From NCBI GenBank assembly GCA_036897445.1, contig JAYMTL010000014.1, forward strand, positions 145,560-209,559: DNA of 64,000 nucleotides. The letters are read 5' to 3'. Positions within the stretch are counted from its first letter, which is position 1; each line of letters begins with the position of its first letter. This document shows, piece by piece, positions 13,285 to 28,172 of the stretch. Position numbers and translations under genes: made by a program. This stretch comes from Pelargonium tetragonum. Taxonomy: Eukaryota; Streptophyta; Magnoliopsida; Geraniales; Geraniaceae. A model generated the notes under the pieces. It saw only the letters and a program-made list of their open reading frames with translations. It did not search any database and was not told where the DNA came from.

Positions 13285-14929
13285 TTATTGACTTCTTTGA
13301 CTTAAACTTAGTCTTTGTCGCTTTGTTAGTCTCTATCAGTACCCGCATTACGTAAGAGTTGAAACCCCAAAAGGGCCTGTCCTCCGCCGGGTAAACTGCA
13401 AGAGGCTCCTATAAAAAGTACCTAACCCCTCGAAGTATGCAAATCTAGTAAATGTAAAAAGGATCCCGAGTAAAGTTATTAAAATGAATACGTAAACCAA
13501 AACTAAAAGACTTCTAAGAAAAGGGAAAGGAGCTGGGAAAAACTCTCATCGATGGAACTTAGCTAGAAGCTTCAAAGTAATAGAAATCCATTTTTAGCAT
13601 TCTTTTTTATTTACTAAGAACCTTTCGTAACAAATCTAAACCTTACTTTCTTACTTTCTAAAATCGAAAAAATGCGCGTGGATACATGCGATTTCCTTTA
13701 GATTCCATAATTTATGAGAGGAGTGATTTTTTGTATTCCAAATACCAGACAGATTTGCTAGCTAGCCAGTAAACTTCTGTGAATTTCATGTTTTCATTGA
13801 GGCATGATGCGAAAAGTTGTATGCGGAGTTCTATTTTTCTTTTTAAGAGTTAGGTTCCTATGGGAATCTTAGATAAAGCTGTATGGAAAAGTGGGCTTAT
13901 TTTTATACATGAGAATAAAAATGAAGTATATAAAACATCTAAAGAGCAATATGATAGGAACTTATCCAACTATAGGGTATCTTGATTTTTCTAAGACATA
14001 TTGTATAAGGCCTAAATAAAAGTTCTTTTAAAATTCGCGGCCTTAAAAACTAAGGATAGGAACTCCTTCAGCTGGGTCGGGCAAATCTAGATATAGGATA
14101 TTGAATGGGTACTTATTGTATTACAGCGGAACCCTATAATTAGGAGTTTTTAATATCTCCACACTCGGGTTTTATTTACAGGCACTGCCCAGCCTTTTTC
14201 GTAGTAAAGTAATGAAATGAGGTGTTTTAACCCCAAAAAGCAAGCTTACTGCGGATATCTCTGCTATTTAATACTGTGAAGAATGCAAGGAGCTTTGTGA
14301 AAACTAAAATTATCAAATATAGACTCGGTAAAGTAATATTGAAAACCCGGCATTCTACATTTCTAAGAGGAGTATTTCCTTGACTTGAAAGATGACTTCC
14401 TATGGGACCCCTTTTGACTCCCTACCAGAAATATTAAAGAGGTTGCCTTTAGTAAATAGGAGCGCGGTCTTTATGAAAAAGCCACCCTTTTTTACCCGTT
14501 ATAAAAGTATAAAAGGAATCGAGTCTTAACTTGGTAATATAACTAGACTTGGTATTCAATACTTACTGAAGCTAACTACTATGACTTAACAGAATTCTTG
14601 TTATTCTATGAGAAAAGTTTTAACCGGTCCGATACGATACCCCTGTTAACCAGACTACAAAACAATAAGGACTCCCTCTCCGTGAAAGAGCTCCGATGAA
14701 ATCTTCTTTAAACAAAATGATCTCAGATAATTTTGGCTTGTTCAGAAACTAGGTATTTAGGAATCGTTAAAAAAGCATAACAGATTCCTAGTTTTAGAGA
14801 GAGACCCCCAAAAAGACATAAGACACTCGTATAAGATGTATAAGATTCCCTTGTTAGGGATACTGGAGGCTCAAAACTAGAACTTTAGTTCTACTTTATT
14901 TAAAACTTCTAACCTTTAAAAGGAGAGTA

Positions 14930-14975
14930 ACTACACTAGAAAAATCCTGTAAGTCGTAGGTTCAAATACTATACA
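14930..14975 (+). other. tRNA T-arm-like remnant
   Basis: GTCGTAGGTTCAAAT (14953-14967) matches the variable-loop/T-arm segment of plastid-type trnW over 15 bases, followed by ACTAT where CCTAC is expected. Upstream sequence does not form a clear anticodon arm. A chance 15-base match in 64 kb is unlikely but possible, since I looked for T-arms generally. Confidence 0.25.
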
Positions 14976-17900
14976 TATAAGGAAGATACTTCTTTTTACT
15001 AAGATTTACTAAAAATTAGACCGAAAAGCGTAAAAAACCTGTGAATAAAATCACTTAGATAATGTCCCAGGAAAAATCTTGTTTTTATATTCTTCTTGTT
15101 ACTATACTTCTATATTATTCTTGTATAGATAGTTTAAGTTAGTATAATAGTGCTTGTTTCTTTAAGGTATTACCTCTTGTTCTCTGCCTTTACAGAGAGG
15201 AGATAAACTGAATAGGGTAGAGGAGATCTTGTCTTAGTTGTTAAGGGCTATTCCGCTTGTTCTATATCTTTCTCAGTACAGAGGAGTTCGCCTTAACAGT
15301 ATAATGTAATAGTCCTTTATAGCTATACCTATATTACCTTTTGTTTGGATCCTTTATTCCCGTCTCTAAAGCAAGAAATTCAAGAAATATATAATGAAAC
15401 CTATGCCGCTAAAATGTACAAACACCTTATCGCTGGATAGACTAACTTACTTTTCTTGTACTTGTAATAATCTAGATTTGTGTACTTAGTTATTCTTGAT
15501 TGAAAGTATAGAGTTAGGGTTTCTTCATGCTCTGTTAGCTTTAGTTATCTGGGGTAAATAGAAAATGCTAGGAAAGGGAGTTGCTCTTTTGTCTATTCCT
15601 TGTTTCCGTGGTTTTCCACTCTGTAAGTCGGGTAGTAGTAGAATTCTAAAGTCATTTCTTTCTGGTAAAGTGAAGACGAATCTTGTTCGGGCTTTTCTCC
15701 TGAGGCGAGGATCTAAAGGAAGATTCTATCAACTAAGTATAACTGCCTAGTGTTTCCCTTCAGTGGGAATTTTTGAATAGGTTCCAAACCAGGTTATTCG
15801 TAAAGGCATGAGATTCTACTATGGTAAGTAAGGGGTGCAGGCGAAGGAAGTTTTTTTAGTGGGGGAGATACAACTACATAGAGGTAAGTTAGAGCTTTTT
15901 CTAGTTAAATATTTTCGTTCAAAATACTCAGGTTTAGTAATATTTAGTAAGTACTATAATAGAGTAGGTAAACACAAGCTATGTGAAAAAGGAGCTTTGC
16001 AAACTTATATAACAACGGGTTTTGAACCGATTAATAGAGAGGGCGCTTTGCCGGGGATCGCGTATTTTTATATACTATAGAAGAAATACTAAGAACGCAC
16101 ACTTAAGCGCAGTAAATTCTATGGGAGTCTACCCGTCTTGTTAACTCAGTTTATTCGATTCCTTTTTAGGCGTTTACTAATACTAATATTGTTTTAGTCT
16201 TGTCTACGATCAAAATTTCTTTTTTCTTGTAGCTTGCTGACTGCACAAGGTTTTAAAAAGCCTTAATACCGCGGGTCCGTTTAAAATTAGGGTAACTTTT
16301 CGTAGAATTTGTAAGATGTAAGATAAAAGGCTGACTAAGGGGTTTTAAAAAAAGGGGTGTTCACATAGATGAAAGTAGAATGCATCCTATAGGAGGCTCT
16401 TTAATCATTATACTGCTTTCTATTAATATCTTTCTTAATAAATGCCTGTAGTTAAAACTAATATAATAGAAACCGGTTTTAGGGCACTAAGATAGATTAA
16501 CTAAAAAGACACTTTGGAGTCTTTTTACTAAATGAATATAAATTTTTCCAGGATTACCTATAAGGATCCTTTTGAAACTAAAATCTGGCTAGTGGGGTCC
16601 TGTATGTATATAAAAAATGTAGGGACCGTATACCTTAAATTTAAAGGGTATCCTTTCGGGTAAATTTAGCTATAACGCGGAATCCTGCTGTAAAAGTAAG
16701 CCACTTCCGGTAAGACCCCACTCTATATTAGTCTTTTTTGCAAGCTCCTTTGTATATTTGATAAGTGTTACTCTGACAAAAGGGTTCTCGGTACTTTGCT
16801 TAGGGATTTTTTATACCTTTATAACTAACAGGAATTTAGATGGAGCATTCTAAACCTAAAGGGATTCAAAGGGCAAATTAAGCAGGATTCTCTTTATCGT
16901 TAATGAGAATAGAAACCCTAGAGATACTGGAAAGAGTCCTTCTTACCGACTGAAGGCTTACGAAGGCGGTTAATGTAGGAGAGTTACTTGAATATGTATA
17001 CTTCTTTTATATTACCCAACTGACTTATCTTTCCTTCTTGACTTTATATTCTTTTTGTTTTACTTACGGGTTATTCGAATATCACACACCTTGTTAGCGC
17101 AAATCCTAGAAATAATTTATATCATAGAGCTTATTCCCTGTGGGGACAAAAATTCATTTAAACAAACTCCTTTAATTATGTATAAGTACCCTATCTCTTC
17201 TCTATTTTAACTCTTTGATAGGATTTTTGCTAAGTCTTTTTTGTATTCTGATTCTTCTATTGCTATAGCCCTAAGTTCCCGTATGTACCCCGTACAAATC
17301 AAAAAGAAGGCGGGCTCCTAGGTTCTCCTGTCCTTTTTGATTTGAATTCGTTTAAATTTCATTGTGCCGCGGAATACCGAGCACTTGCTAGTAAAAATTC
17401 GCAGGGATAACCAAAGTATACCTATTCGCTGTTGCAGTCTAAGCCCAATTATAGTACAGGGGGTTCTACTCTTATCTATGATAATAGGATAAAATTTCCT
17501 CGGGATTCCGGGATACCTGGTAGGGATAGAATCTCCTAATTATGTAATAGATATGTATGAGCGCTCATTGAGTAAGCCTCAGTATTGCGCTGGGTTGGGG
17601 CTTCTCTCCATATTACGTTAGCGTATAAAAGTTATAGAGCTCTAATGACATCCAAAAGAGACCCCCGCTTGGTAATTCATAGATCCTTTTTCAGAAAAAA
17701 GTCCTATTTAAATCGGAAGCTTAGAGAATTCGCTTTATATAGATTTTCTTTGCTCAATTGTAATGACTGAATCTCAAAATACTTAGAAGTTTGACTTGCT
17801 TTCATTAGTTTTTCTATCTTAGCCTAGTGGGGGCTGCTTCTGTGAGGAATCTTTCGCGAGTTTACCCTAAATTCTAATTTCTAGATACGCTCTAGCTTTA

Positions 17901-20836
17901 AATTACGACTATTCTTTTTAAATCTCATAGATGCGTATCCTAAGTAGATAGCTGCAGGACGGGGTTTCAATCTCCGGGCAGGCTTAGGTATTTTGTTGTG
18001 TTTATCGCCGTTTGGAGTATCTAAAAAAAAATGAAATGTCTTTTGAAACCTTTTACAAACAAATAGAATTTAGTTTAGAATTCTGGGTCAAAAATACCCG
18101 GAGGAATACCGGGGTTCTCTAAAACAAAGTATATAGAATTACGCCTTTACTACAAGTATAAGTCAAACTCTTCTCTTAGAAAGTTTATGGAACAATAGCA
18201 TAAGCATAGGTATTCCCTTTTTTCTTGCATACTTATAAAAATTATATTATATTCGATTACAGTAGGATTTTCTTTAGCCTCCCAAGTAGGGGAGTTACAG
18301 AACTATCATATCCAAAGCATCCACTTAGGTTGTCTTGGAGATGGCTCCTATACTTGTTTTTAGATTTTGCATTAAACTTTTCGGATTTCTGAAAGGGGAT
18401 TTTGAACTTTTAACACTAAGGTATTGAACTTCTTACATCCAGCTCCTTACGCCTAATACTTAATTGAAGAGTCTTTTCCAACCCCAAGCCCGGATACTTC
18501 TGTAGAGCACTGACAAAAAATATAGAAGCCTCTTAAATTACGGGTCATTTTTTGTTCTTCTATTAAGTGAATACTAAGATTCTAAGAATACTTTATTGTT
18601 CCTTTTTCTAAGTCCTTTTTGAACCGGCCCCTATCAATTGCACATCCGTATTACCACTCGTTTGAGTGCAATTAGCTATATAGAACAACTCTATCCCATA
18701 TTATTCCGAATTTCCTGCTTTTTAAAGTACGTGTAACGTCTTTACTTAAGTTATTTTCATACAAAATCTTGGACAGTTTTTTTAGATGAAACTCTACCTT
18801 TGAATTAAAGGGGAGATCCCGCAAAAAATGTCTTTTAAGTCGAACAAAAAGCTTTTTAAAAAAGAATGCTGCAACTTTGTATCACCGGGTTCTTTCACCC
18901 GTATATTATAAAAGAGTTATCCTTAAGCGATTCTACTTTGTGTGTACTTGACCTATTGTTATATATGTTTACTCCTTTTTTATAGTATTTGATAAAAAAG
19001 AGTCTCCAAGTGGGGAAGCCCCTCTAATTTATCCAAACCCCCTAGGAGCTCCTGCGGCTGAGAAGTGCGTGTAGTTTTCTTTAGATTGTGGGCAACTTCG
19101 AAGAGTTAGGTTACTAATAAAAGTCAAAGAGGTTTTTGCTAGCTCCAGGGTTTTATTTCACGGGCTTTAGTACTCCTAATGAGTATAAATTAAGTCCAAT
19201 ATAAAGAGTAAGATAAGTCTATCCGAGGGCCGGGGCTAATCAGTAACAAAAGGGACTTTCTTATATTATAAGGGAAGCGTTTAGTTTAACCCTAGGTATT
19301 TTTTTTACAAGTCTTTGACTCTGGCATAAGAACTTGTGTACGCTGTCTTTGTTCATTCTATATGAAAACCGCGTTGCTGTAGGGGCTCCCCCTTGTTTGG
19401 ATGATTTGACCTTTTAAAATGAAAGAACAGAAATGCCTTTTGTATTTTACCTAAATAGGGGAAGTTAAAAACTTATTATTGAGATAGACTTTTTATGCGG
19501 ATCCACTGAATCCCATTTAGGATAATTATAAGCTGAGTAGTCAAACTTGGTCCGGTAATAGAATGAAAAAGGCTTAGATAAAGAAAAACTTGAATCTCTT
19601 TCTTTTAAATTAAAGTACAGTGAAATTAGCTACCAAGTATCTACCGACCCACACAATCCTAACTAATAAGACCTATAAGATAAGCTACAAGGACTCGGGC
19701 TCATAAGAAAGGTATTAATAAAAATTGAGTTATTAAGATTAAAAGATTTTTTTAGGAAGTTCTAGAAAAAGGGTTTGGTTTTTCTATTAGATAGGGGAAG
19801 GGCATTTCCTGCGAGGTTATCCTACATTATGATTCTTTTAATAGACAGGATACAAAGCATTTTTACAGGGATTATACCTACCTAAATCTAAATAGGAGGC
19901 AGTTTTTGGTTTCAGAGCCTAGTACAAGTCTTTCCCGTGGTGTTTTAAGAGAGAATTACACGGATGTATGGAAGAATAGAAGCTATAAAAATCTCTTAGA
20001 GCTGTTATAATAAGGTAATTTTGAGTTCTGCAAATTAAAGTAGTAAAAGTTTGCCTGAAATTGTCTAGTTTTTAATAAGTATGAGAGTGGTCCTTTAGTG
20101 GTGTTACCGGGTTTTCAATTCCCTAAGAGTCTCTTAGGCCTACATTTGAAATGATAGGGTTAGTAACATGGGGGTCTAATTTTAGGAGTTCCTGGAGTCA
20201 TTCTGGGAAATGAAGAAAGTGAGTGGGTAGTGATTCGTGTTTTAACGCATGAAAACGGCCGTAGAATTATTTTCAATAAAATTTTTAGGGGCTAGACTTA
20301 AACTCCTGCTGTTTCTAGGAGCAGGATTAGGTGCTGCTGTCATTTTTTGGATCCCTTAATTATATAAATAGAAGTCTTTCCGTATATAAATTAAGCTACT
20401 CCGCAAGGTAATAGAACTCTTTTGTAAAAACATATATTTATCATTTAGCTAGTCTAAGCCCCTTGTGTTATAGACTAAACTTTATTCCTTAACAGGAATA
20501 AGAGCCCGCTTTAAGTCTTAATTTTATAGTCAAAAATGAGGAGCACTCTTAGGTATTGACTAGCCGTGGAGCTTCCTTTTAGTATTTTAATACCTTTATC
20601 TTGAGTAATACAAGTCCCGAGGGAAGCCCTTATTTTTTGATAAAGCTCTCGTTACTAGAACCGGGGGCTTGGAAGGGATTTCCTTTTTTCTTGTACTATA
20701 AGCTAACTTACAGGAGTTTAACTAGCAGCTCCAGTAAAGGTATTCGTTTTCCTAATAAAGTAAAGCTAGGTAACGAAGTTAATCAAGAAAAAGGATTTTA
20801 TAGTAAAGGAAAAAAGAAAGATACAGGAATTCTAGT

Positions 20837-20856
20837 ACCCGGTTAATTAACCGGGT
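20837..20856. repeat. Perfect 20-bp palindrome followed by a T run
   Basis: ACCCGGTTAATTAACCGGGT is fully self-complementary. On the plus strand it is followed after CA by TTTTTT, so a transcript would form a GC-closed hairpin and then a U tract, like an intrinsic terminator or an mRNA 3'-end stabilising stem. No convincing gene ends here (only an 81-codon frame, 20601-20846, with a TTG start). Confidence 0.85.
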
Positions 20857-23800
20857 CATTTTTTGGGTAAACAAATTACAGGGTTTTTGATAAGACGGAC
20901 TCCATACATCACTTTGGGTACAACATCATGCTATAATTCAGACTAGAACAAGTGCTCGATACGGAATAGCTGTGATTTAGTTCAAGCTTTTAAAACGTAT
21001 ACTTATTAACGTTTGTATATAAACTCTTTTTTATATTAACTAATCACTCTTGTATAGCAGGAGGGAGACACTCACAAGAAAAAACTAACCCAATTTTCTT
21101 ATCTATATAACTAAGGTAGACATAATAGAACAAAAAATTTCTATTCTAGATTTAAAAGCTTTTCATAGGATTCATAGGGAATAACTAAGTTTATGTATAG
21201 TTATGGTCCAAATGGTATAAGGCTGGAAACTTTAATTAATAGTCAAAGAGCCCGGGTTAGACCAAGGATTCCAAATAAATTATGAACTTATTACTTATTA
21301 GTAAACTACTAACAAACCCTTTTTCGTAAAACTAGAATATTGTTCACATGTATTGCCTTTGTCTACAACTGCTTTTTTGTAATCCCCAGGAAATCTCGCG
21401 TGTCAGGTTAGGTAATATTTCTTTATTTGTCGTTGCCCCCTTAATCGCGTTAGAAATTTTGGTATATAAAAGAAATTTCCTTAACAAGGTATTTGCATTA
21501 ATATTAATTATTTTTTTTTTATTCCTTAAATTAAATACTAGTTATATATCTTTTTAAAATTCCCGCATTTATTAAGCTAAAAAAGTATATTCAAATATTG
21601 AATTACTTGCAGTTTTCTTTTTTGAATCTACTAGTTCTAGCCTTACACTAGAGTATAATAGAAAGCCCAAAAGTTTGAATCTACTTACACTATAGTAAAC
21701 TCAAGACCCCTTATATAAATTTTGTTGGAAGTAAACTAACCTTTAAGAAGTTGACTCTGCCAGTTATAGTTTAATACCTTTTTTACTTAGTACAAAAATC
21801 CAGGGGTTGCCTATGAAAAAAGGGTTCGTCAAGTATGGATATAATAGACTTTGTTTAATAAAGAAGCATCCTGACAAAAAGGTCTACTACTATACTACTA
21901 AAGATAAAGAGTATAAAAATTCTCTCTTTTAGTATTTGTACTTAGTTACTTTTTTTAAGAGCTTGAACTACGGGGGTTTTTCTAGTACTGGATTTCTTCT
22001 TTCCATTTCAAGCAAGTATATAGCTTGGTTTCCTAATGTTAGCAATAGCAATAAAGGTATTAATTATTCTGGTGATTCCCAACTCAACTAGTTGTGTAGA
22101 GGACCCCTGATATACGTTTAGGACAATTGCCTAATAACACACTGAATTAGGTATCACAGTGTTGTGATCAGCAAGAGATTGATCTTTTACCTTATAATTA
22201 AAAAGAGAGCCCATACTAAACCAGTAAAGTTTTTTTGATTTCTGCCTTTGTCATATAAATTTATTAAAAGGAAGGGGTTCCCTATTAATTAAGGGAAGAG
22301 TCTGGGATTACTAAGTTAATATAGTTAGGATAAAAGATAAGAAGTAAGTATTAGTTTTAGCCTTAAGATATAGAATAGATATTTCTTACTTGTATTTAGT
22401 AGTCTTAAAGGTGTCATGCAACTAGGAACCTGCGTACTTAGTAGCTGTGTTAGAAATAAGTATAAGATAAGTTATCCTAGGAATTAAGGCTAGCGATCCT
22501 ATTTTTTAAGAGGGAAAAACCCTATTAGTTAGTTTGCTTATCGCTTTTCCGGTAAGAGTTGTCTAGATAGTTTGATTTTTTGTTTTGTTTGTGTTCCTCC
22601 GATTTCAGGTTTATCTCTTTCTATATTAGTTAGGCTTAGCTCTTAGACCGCAGTTTCCTTGGTTAACTGCTGCTTGAGAGGCCTAAATTCAAGAAAAGTT
22701 TCCGATAGAACTAGGTGTAGGTTTTACAAGATAAAGCATTTTCCTTTATAAGATTGGGTGTAAGAAATTCTTGTGGGAATATAAAGTAAGACTAAAGTCC
22801 TATCCGTTTACTAGATTTATGTTAATAGAAAAAGAAAGAGTCCTTTGGATTAAACCAAACAGTGCCAAAGTGACCTCCAGCTTATATCGCGAGTTTAGTA
22901 ATGTTCAGTAATATAAGATTCTCTTTTATTCCCATTCCTTATAGTTAGTAGACTTACATCCTGCCTAGTTTTTTCAGCTAACCTCAGAGAAATACCCGAT
23001 GAAGAAGAAGGGGGTTTCCTTTTTTATTACCTGTACAAGAACATAAGGAATTTGGCAGCTTTCTATCTATATATCTTATGAGTACTCCTTTTTTAATCTA
23101 CCCCCAGTTTCATACCTTTCTCAAAACCTCTACTCTGTACCAGTATCCACATTTTACTTCCATACCTCTTACTCATAACTTGTATCTTATTCTTGCGAGG
23201 CCTTTGCTTTACTAAAAAGTGACCCTAAAACGGAGAGTGCTTGGGTTCGGACAAAAAAAAGAAAAGGAGGAAAAAGTGAAAGTCTACACTAAAGAGCTTG
23301 ATTTGCACCTTTACACAAAATTTTCCTGTAACCTATAACAGCAAATAAAATTTCTATAAAGCCGGGTTTTGGCCCCTCTTTTCAATTTATTAGTTTTGTC
23401 TCAAATTTTTGGTACTTTCCCCTCTTATTCTTGAAAAGGAAACTCTTAAATGAAATGTATCTTACCCGGAATCTTTAGAGTGCGCTCCTGTCATTCTAAC
23501 TCTATTTCATATTTAAGGTAAGAGACCCAACTCCCTTAAAATCACTTAAGTAGATAATTTTATTCATATCTTTGGGCTTTACTTAACAAGAAACACGGAG
23601 TTTTTTATATTTTATATAGACGTGCAAAGGTTCAAAACTTTGTTCTCAGGTCTCGCTTTTGTATTATAACTGGCCAGTACTTCGGGACTCCTATTCGGGA
23701 ACTTCGTAAGTCAAAGTCAAAACTGTAAGAATAAAATAAGTATAAGTAAGTGTATAGGTATTGTAAATAAGGGGTCCCTTTTTTAGGAGAGCGGGGCTAA

Positions 23801-26800
23801 GTACAAGGCGTATAAAATATCAAACTATTCCGGAAATCCCTTGTTAATCGTGTTTTTTTAGAAGCTTAAGTTATGTCTGAAAAACTTTCCTACACTAAAA
23901 GGGCCAGATCGTCGCTTTATTATGAAAGTACTTCTTACTAAATTTTATCTTTATGTGTACCGGGCCTATTTACTTCTTTTTTAAGAATGCAACACTACAT
24001 ATAATCCGAATCACTTCAAAACTCTTTAATACACTAGCCCCTTCGTGCTTGTTTTCAATCCTTTCAGTTAGTCCACCATGGATACTCCTGGGTACGATAC
24101 AAAACTCCCTTTTATGTTGTGGTTAAGTGCTCTTTTTTACGGATGTCGAAGGTTCAAAACACACTTCGGAAAAAGTTCTCTTAAAGTATCTATTCGAACT
24201 AAGCTACAGATAAAAAAAAAAGGACTGCGGTGTCGCTTCGTAGTGGTCATGTCATGCTATGTAAAGTCTAGAGTTAGTCAAATCCTTATAAGCTTTTAGA
24301 ATATAAGAATTTTCCTCTCGGTTAGCTAGTTGCAAGAACTTCAAAAAGCTTGCCGTTTAACTTACAACTAGGATTACATATAGGGTTGAACCAACGTCTT
24401 TTACCAAAAGCTCTACTGGATTACAATATCTAGACTAAATGCTAAAACTACTACTTTATAAACCTAGATCAGAGGTGTTTTTTGAAAGCTAAAATTCTAT
24501 AATAAGAACTGGTGTAGTAGCGTAACACATAGCTTCTCTCACTAACAAAGCTAGAAATTGACTTTTTTAAGTGTTATTAAAAAGCACAAATTAGAATTTT
24601 TAAAGGAGCTTAAATAATAAGAACTACTTTGTTATACAAGGACAAAGTGTCTTTCCTATACGCAAAAAGAAGTAGTTGCTACTGGATTGAAGTGATTTTA
24701 CTCTTACTTAAGCCAACCCCCACTGGTTTTATAGTTCCGTTTAAAGACTGAATTTAGAGTGAGTCTGCGAAAAGATAAGGATCCGCACGATTCAACTGGT
24801 TAAGATATCTATTTAATAGGTACCACTTGGTATTAAAGTCAAGTTAATTTAAAAGACCGCTTTATGCTTCAGTATATCATTACTTAAAAATTTCATTTTC
24901 TCCAGAATACTAGAATGCTATGAAATGTCCCTTTATATGCTTGTTTATTCAGGACCCCTCATATTAGATTTGAGCAAGAGGCCCCTCTTCACATCTAAGT
25001 ACACCCGTATTTTACCCTATAGTATCCTGTTTGGGAAGTCCAATGCTTTTTTTAGAAAAGTATAAATCGTATTTTTATTGCGTTTTATCTTTTTAGTTTC
25101 AGAGCAAATCTTTCACTCACATACTTTATATAATATAGATTCGTAATAAAGTTTTGAATCCTCCAGCTCTCTTTTCTTTCGTGCTATAGTTTTACCTTGT
25201 GTTATGAGTATTTTGGATCACAGGATTTTAAAAAGAAACCCAACTGCTTTTACTATACTTTGTTATTTCTGGGCCAGTTTACATACAAGAGTTACCTATT
25301 CTTATAGTTTAGAGATTGGAACTCAAAGGACGAGTAAACTTCTAATATGAAAAAGTATTTAGACTCTATCCGTGTGATATTATATTTCCATTCAAGCTGC
25401 TGAGAAACAAGCGTATTCAAAACTTGTATTATTTTTATCCTAGGATAAATTCATTTTCTTTATGGAAAAGAATATAAATAGGGCCTATATTTTGTCATGA
25501 ATAAGGTTTTTTGCGGAGTAACCCTTCCCTTTGTTTTTTAGAGTTATCAGGTAGTTTTTAATTAAAAAGTTAGCTATGGGACTTCTTTTTGTTTAGACAA
25601 TAGGCAATAAGATAGATCAGACCATAACATAAATTTCTTTTTATTTAAGAAATGAAAATTCCCAACGAATATCCTTTTATTATCACTCAAAAAGGGATCC
25701 TGACAACGCTTTTTTAATCCTGGTATAATCCACTCAGAGCTATTAAAAACTTCTATAAAATTTAGTACCTCTTTGTAAGTTTAATCTTTGCTAGAACTTC
25801 TTATAAATATCTGGCTCTAAATTGAGCCTGTAGCCTTGTACTGGTACACGAACTCCCTTAAAATGTTGTTGATAGGAGTATCTATTAAGATTTAAAAAGC
25901 ACTTGTAGAATCCGGATGTCTACCACAAAATTAATAGTAAAAAAAACTCCAATTATAAAGGTTGGAAAGATATTTTTCCCAACTCTGAGAAATTTTTAGC
26001 TAGTATACTGTCGCCAACATTTTACTTTCGTTCGATTCGTACCAGTATTTAATTTATTTTAATCAACCTTCTTTCATAGCTAACAGAAGTAGAAAAAGAC
26101 AGGTTCTTTCTCGACCCCGTCTATAAGAGTATCCGCTTAGATATTCGAAGTAATAATCCAAACAAAAAAGAATTAATAAAGCAATTAGCAGGAAAACTCA
26201 AATAGGGAGTTAGCCAAAAAGAAACGGGACATTTAAAAAGGGGGCCCGCGCTTTTTAATCAGATAAAGATACGAAACTTTAAGTCTTACAAAGGTGTCTC
26301 CATTCTGAAGGGGCCTGGGATCTATATACGTATACGCGATTATAGGTACAGAAATTCTTAAAAGAGAAGGATCCCCTTTATTCCTCTTAGTTTTCAGGGC
26401 ACCCCATTCAGGGTAGTAGTATCCATGGATTTTAGAGGTTTATTAACTAGTGAGATTCATACTTTACTTTAAATTTTTGGTAGAATCATATCCAAAATCT
26501 CCTACTTAGCTATTAATGTAAATAATTTTGGTAATTTGTGAGAGTGGGGGTTACCCTAATTAAAAGGAACTATTGACTCTGTCTGAAAGAAGAGGAGAAA
26601 TCGTCCGCCAGGAGTCTTAAAAAAGAAATATGCTATCCCTAAGCGAGGCTCTTTTTCCTTTTCTAACTAACGAAAAACTCTTTCTTCAAATTTCTGATTG
26701 GATATTCATATAGCTTTTGCGGAACTCAATATAATATAATTAAAGGTAAAAAGACGTCGATTAAAGATACCTTGATATATAGGATTTCCAAAAAGTATCT

Positions 26801-28172
26801 CATAGGGAAGAAGTCTTTATTAAGTAGGAACTCCACTCTTTGTTTCCACTAAATAGGAGCTAATTAGATATCTGTCTAGTCTCGCACTCAAGAGTCATCA
26901 GGAATACTTTAGTATTACAAAAGTATAAGGGGCAATAACTCTTTATAACTGTATAAAATGGCTCAAGTCCTGCTATTTTGTAGGGCCCAAAAGCATTTGA
27001 AATCTTATAAAAGATTATCAAAGCACAACATTTGTATAATTCCTACTTAAGAAAACTTCCTAGGGGCCCCGGTTCAAATACGGATCTTCAAAGTAATAAG
27101 AAAAACTAAGGAAGCATATATAATTACTCTATAATACTAAACTTTTCTCGCAAAAGATAGAGAAGTAAAAAAGAGTAAGAATCTAAGTTTGTTAGATTGA
27201 TTTAAGCGATTTAGTTTGGCATATAATTCCAATAACAAGGCAAAAGGGGGACTTTTATTAAGCTCTTTCCGATTTAAGTGCTATTTGAACTCATATTCTG
27301 CAATCCCTTTTTGCTTTATCTTATTTATCCGCGGGTTTTCGGACTAAAAAGAAGAGTATCACATTTAAATTGATCCGTTCCTTCTAATTCACTGAAGTTC
27401 TAGACTGATATAATTGAAGCCCGGTGTAACCCTTTGCTTAAGAAAGTACTTAGTGTTTTATTTCGATTGGTTCAATAAGCGTTAGGTCCCTAATATTCTT
27501 GTTTAACTGTCACTTTGTATATGCTAACAAATAAAATTTTATAAATTAGCAAGTATACCAAGTAGGAGCATTATAACACTATCATAATCCATCTAATCCA
27601 AAATTCTTAGGTAAAGTTGAAATGTTGCTCGAGCAAAGTGAGGATAGAGTCCCCCTTTTGTAATATAAATAAAAGAACTAACCTAGTATATTTAAGTTTA
27701 GAAATTCATAGGTATGCCGTTAATTCAACCCTGGCAAGACAAGATTCGCTATACCTTGTTTGTAGTGATTTGATATGTTGGCTAGTATTTAAACTAAGAG
27801 AGATAGCTAACACTTACTGTATTAAGAACTTAGTAAAGCCTACTTAACAAAAATTGATACTAATCCTGCATATTACTATTTTATCTCTTAACTTTTTCTT
27901 TTTCTATTCATAAGGAAAAACTTATATACATAATGATCTTGCAGTTCAATCTCTCATGTCATATTTAAGAGGAATACCCTTCATCATATAGATATAAAGC
28001 TCCGTTTCAGATATTCTAAAAAAGGACTCCTTTAATCCTTGGATTGCTGTAGTTAGGTATCTTTTACTTTTGGGTATTGCTTTTGTTCTATCTCGCATAT
28101 AATAACACAACTAAGCTTCCAATTGGTCTGGAAAACTTTACACCCTTACCAACAGTCATAATTATAAACTAA

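Larger units (their letters stand above)
6621..28172. other. Long AT-rich non-coding expanse
   Basis: No recognisable gene in over 21 kb. All frames are at most 81 codons. It contains the T-arm remnant near 14960, the palindrome and T run at 20837-20856, and the inverted repeat at 13266-13284. There is also a 10-base T run near 21511 and a small imperfect hairpin near 22150 (ATCACA/TGTGAT). A slightly more balanced patch at about 20.88-21.0 kb gave no identification. Confidence 0.7.

Noticed and set aside
12984-13355. Neighbouring frames on opposite strands (72 and 61 codons)
   Set aside because: Chance length, filler codon use, no known relative.
13795-13835. Possible group II intron domain V (GAGGCATGATGC-GAAA-..GTATGCGGAGTTC)
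   Set aside because: The catalytic AGC triad reads AGG and several stem pairs fail. No domain VI branch point or exon junctions are evident.
18640-18675. Hairpin around CACTCGTTTGAGTG and nested AATTGCAC/GTGCAATT arms
   Set aside because: Stems of 5 and 8 bp that compete with each other; not beyond what is expected by chance.
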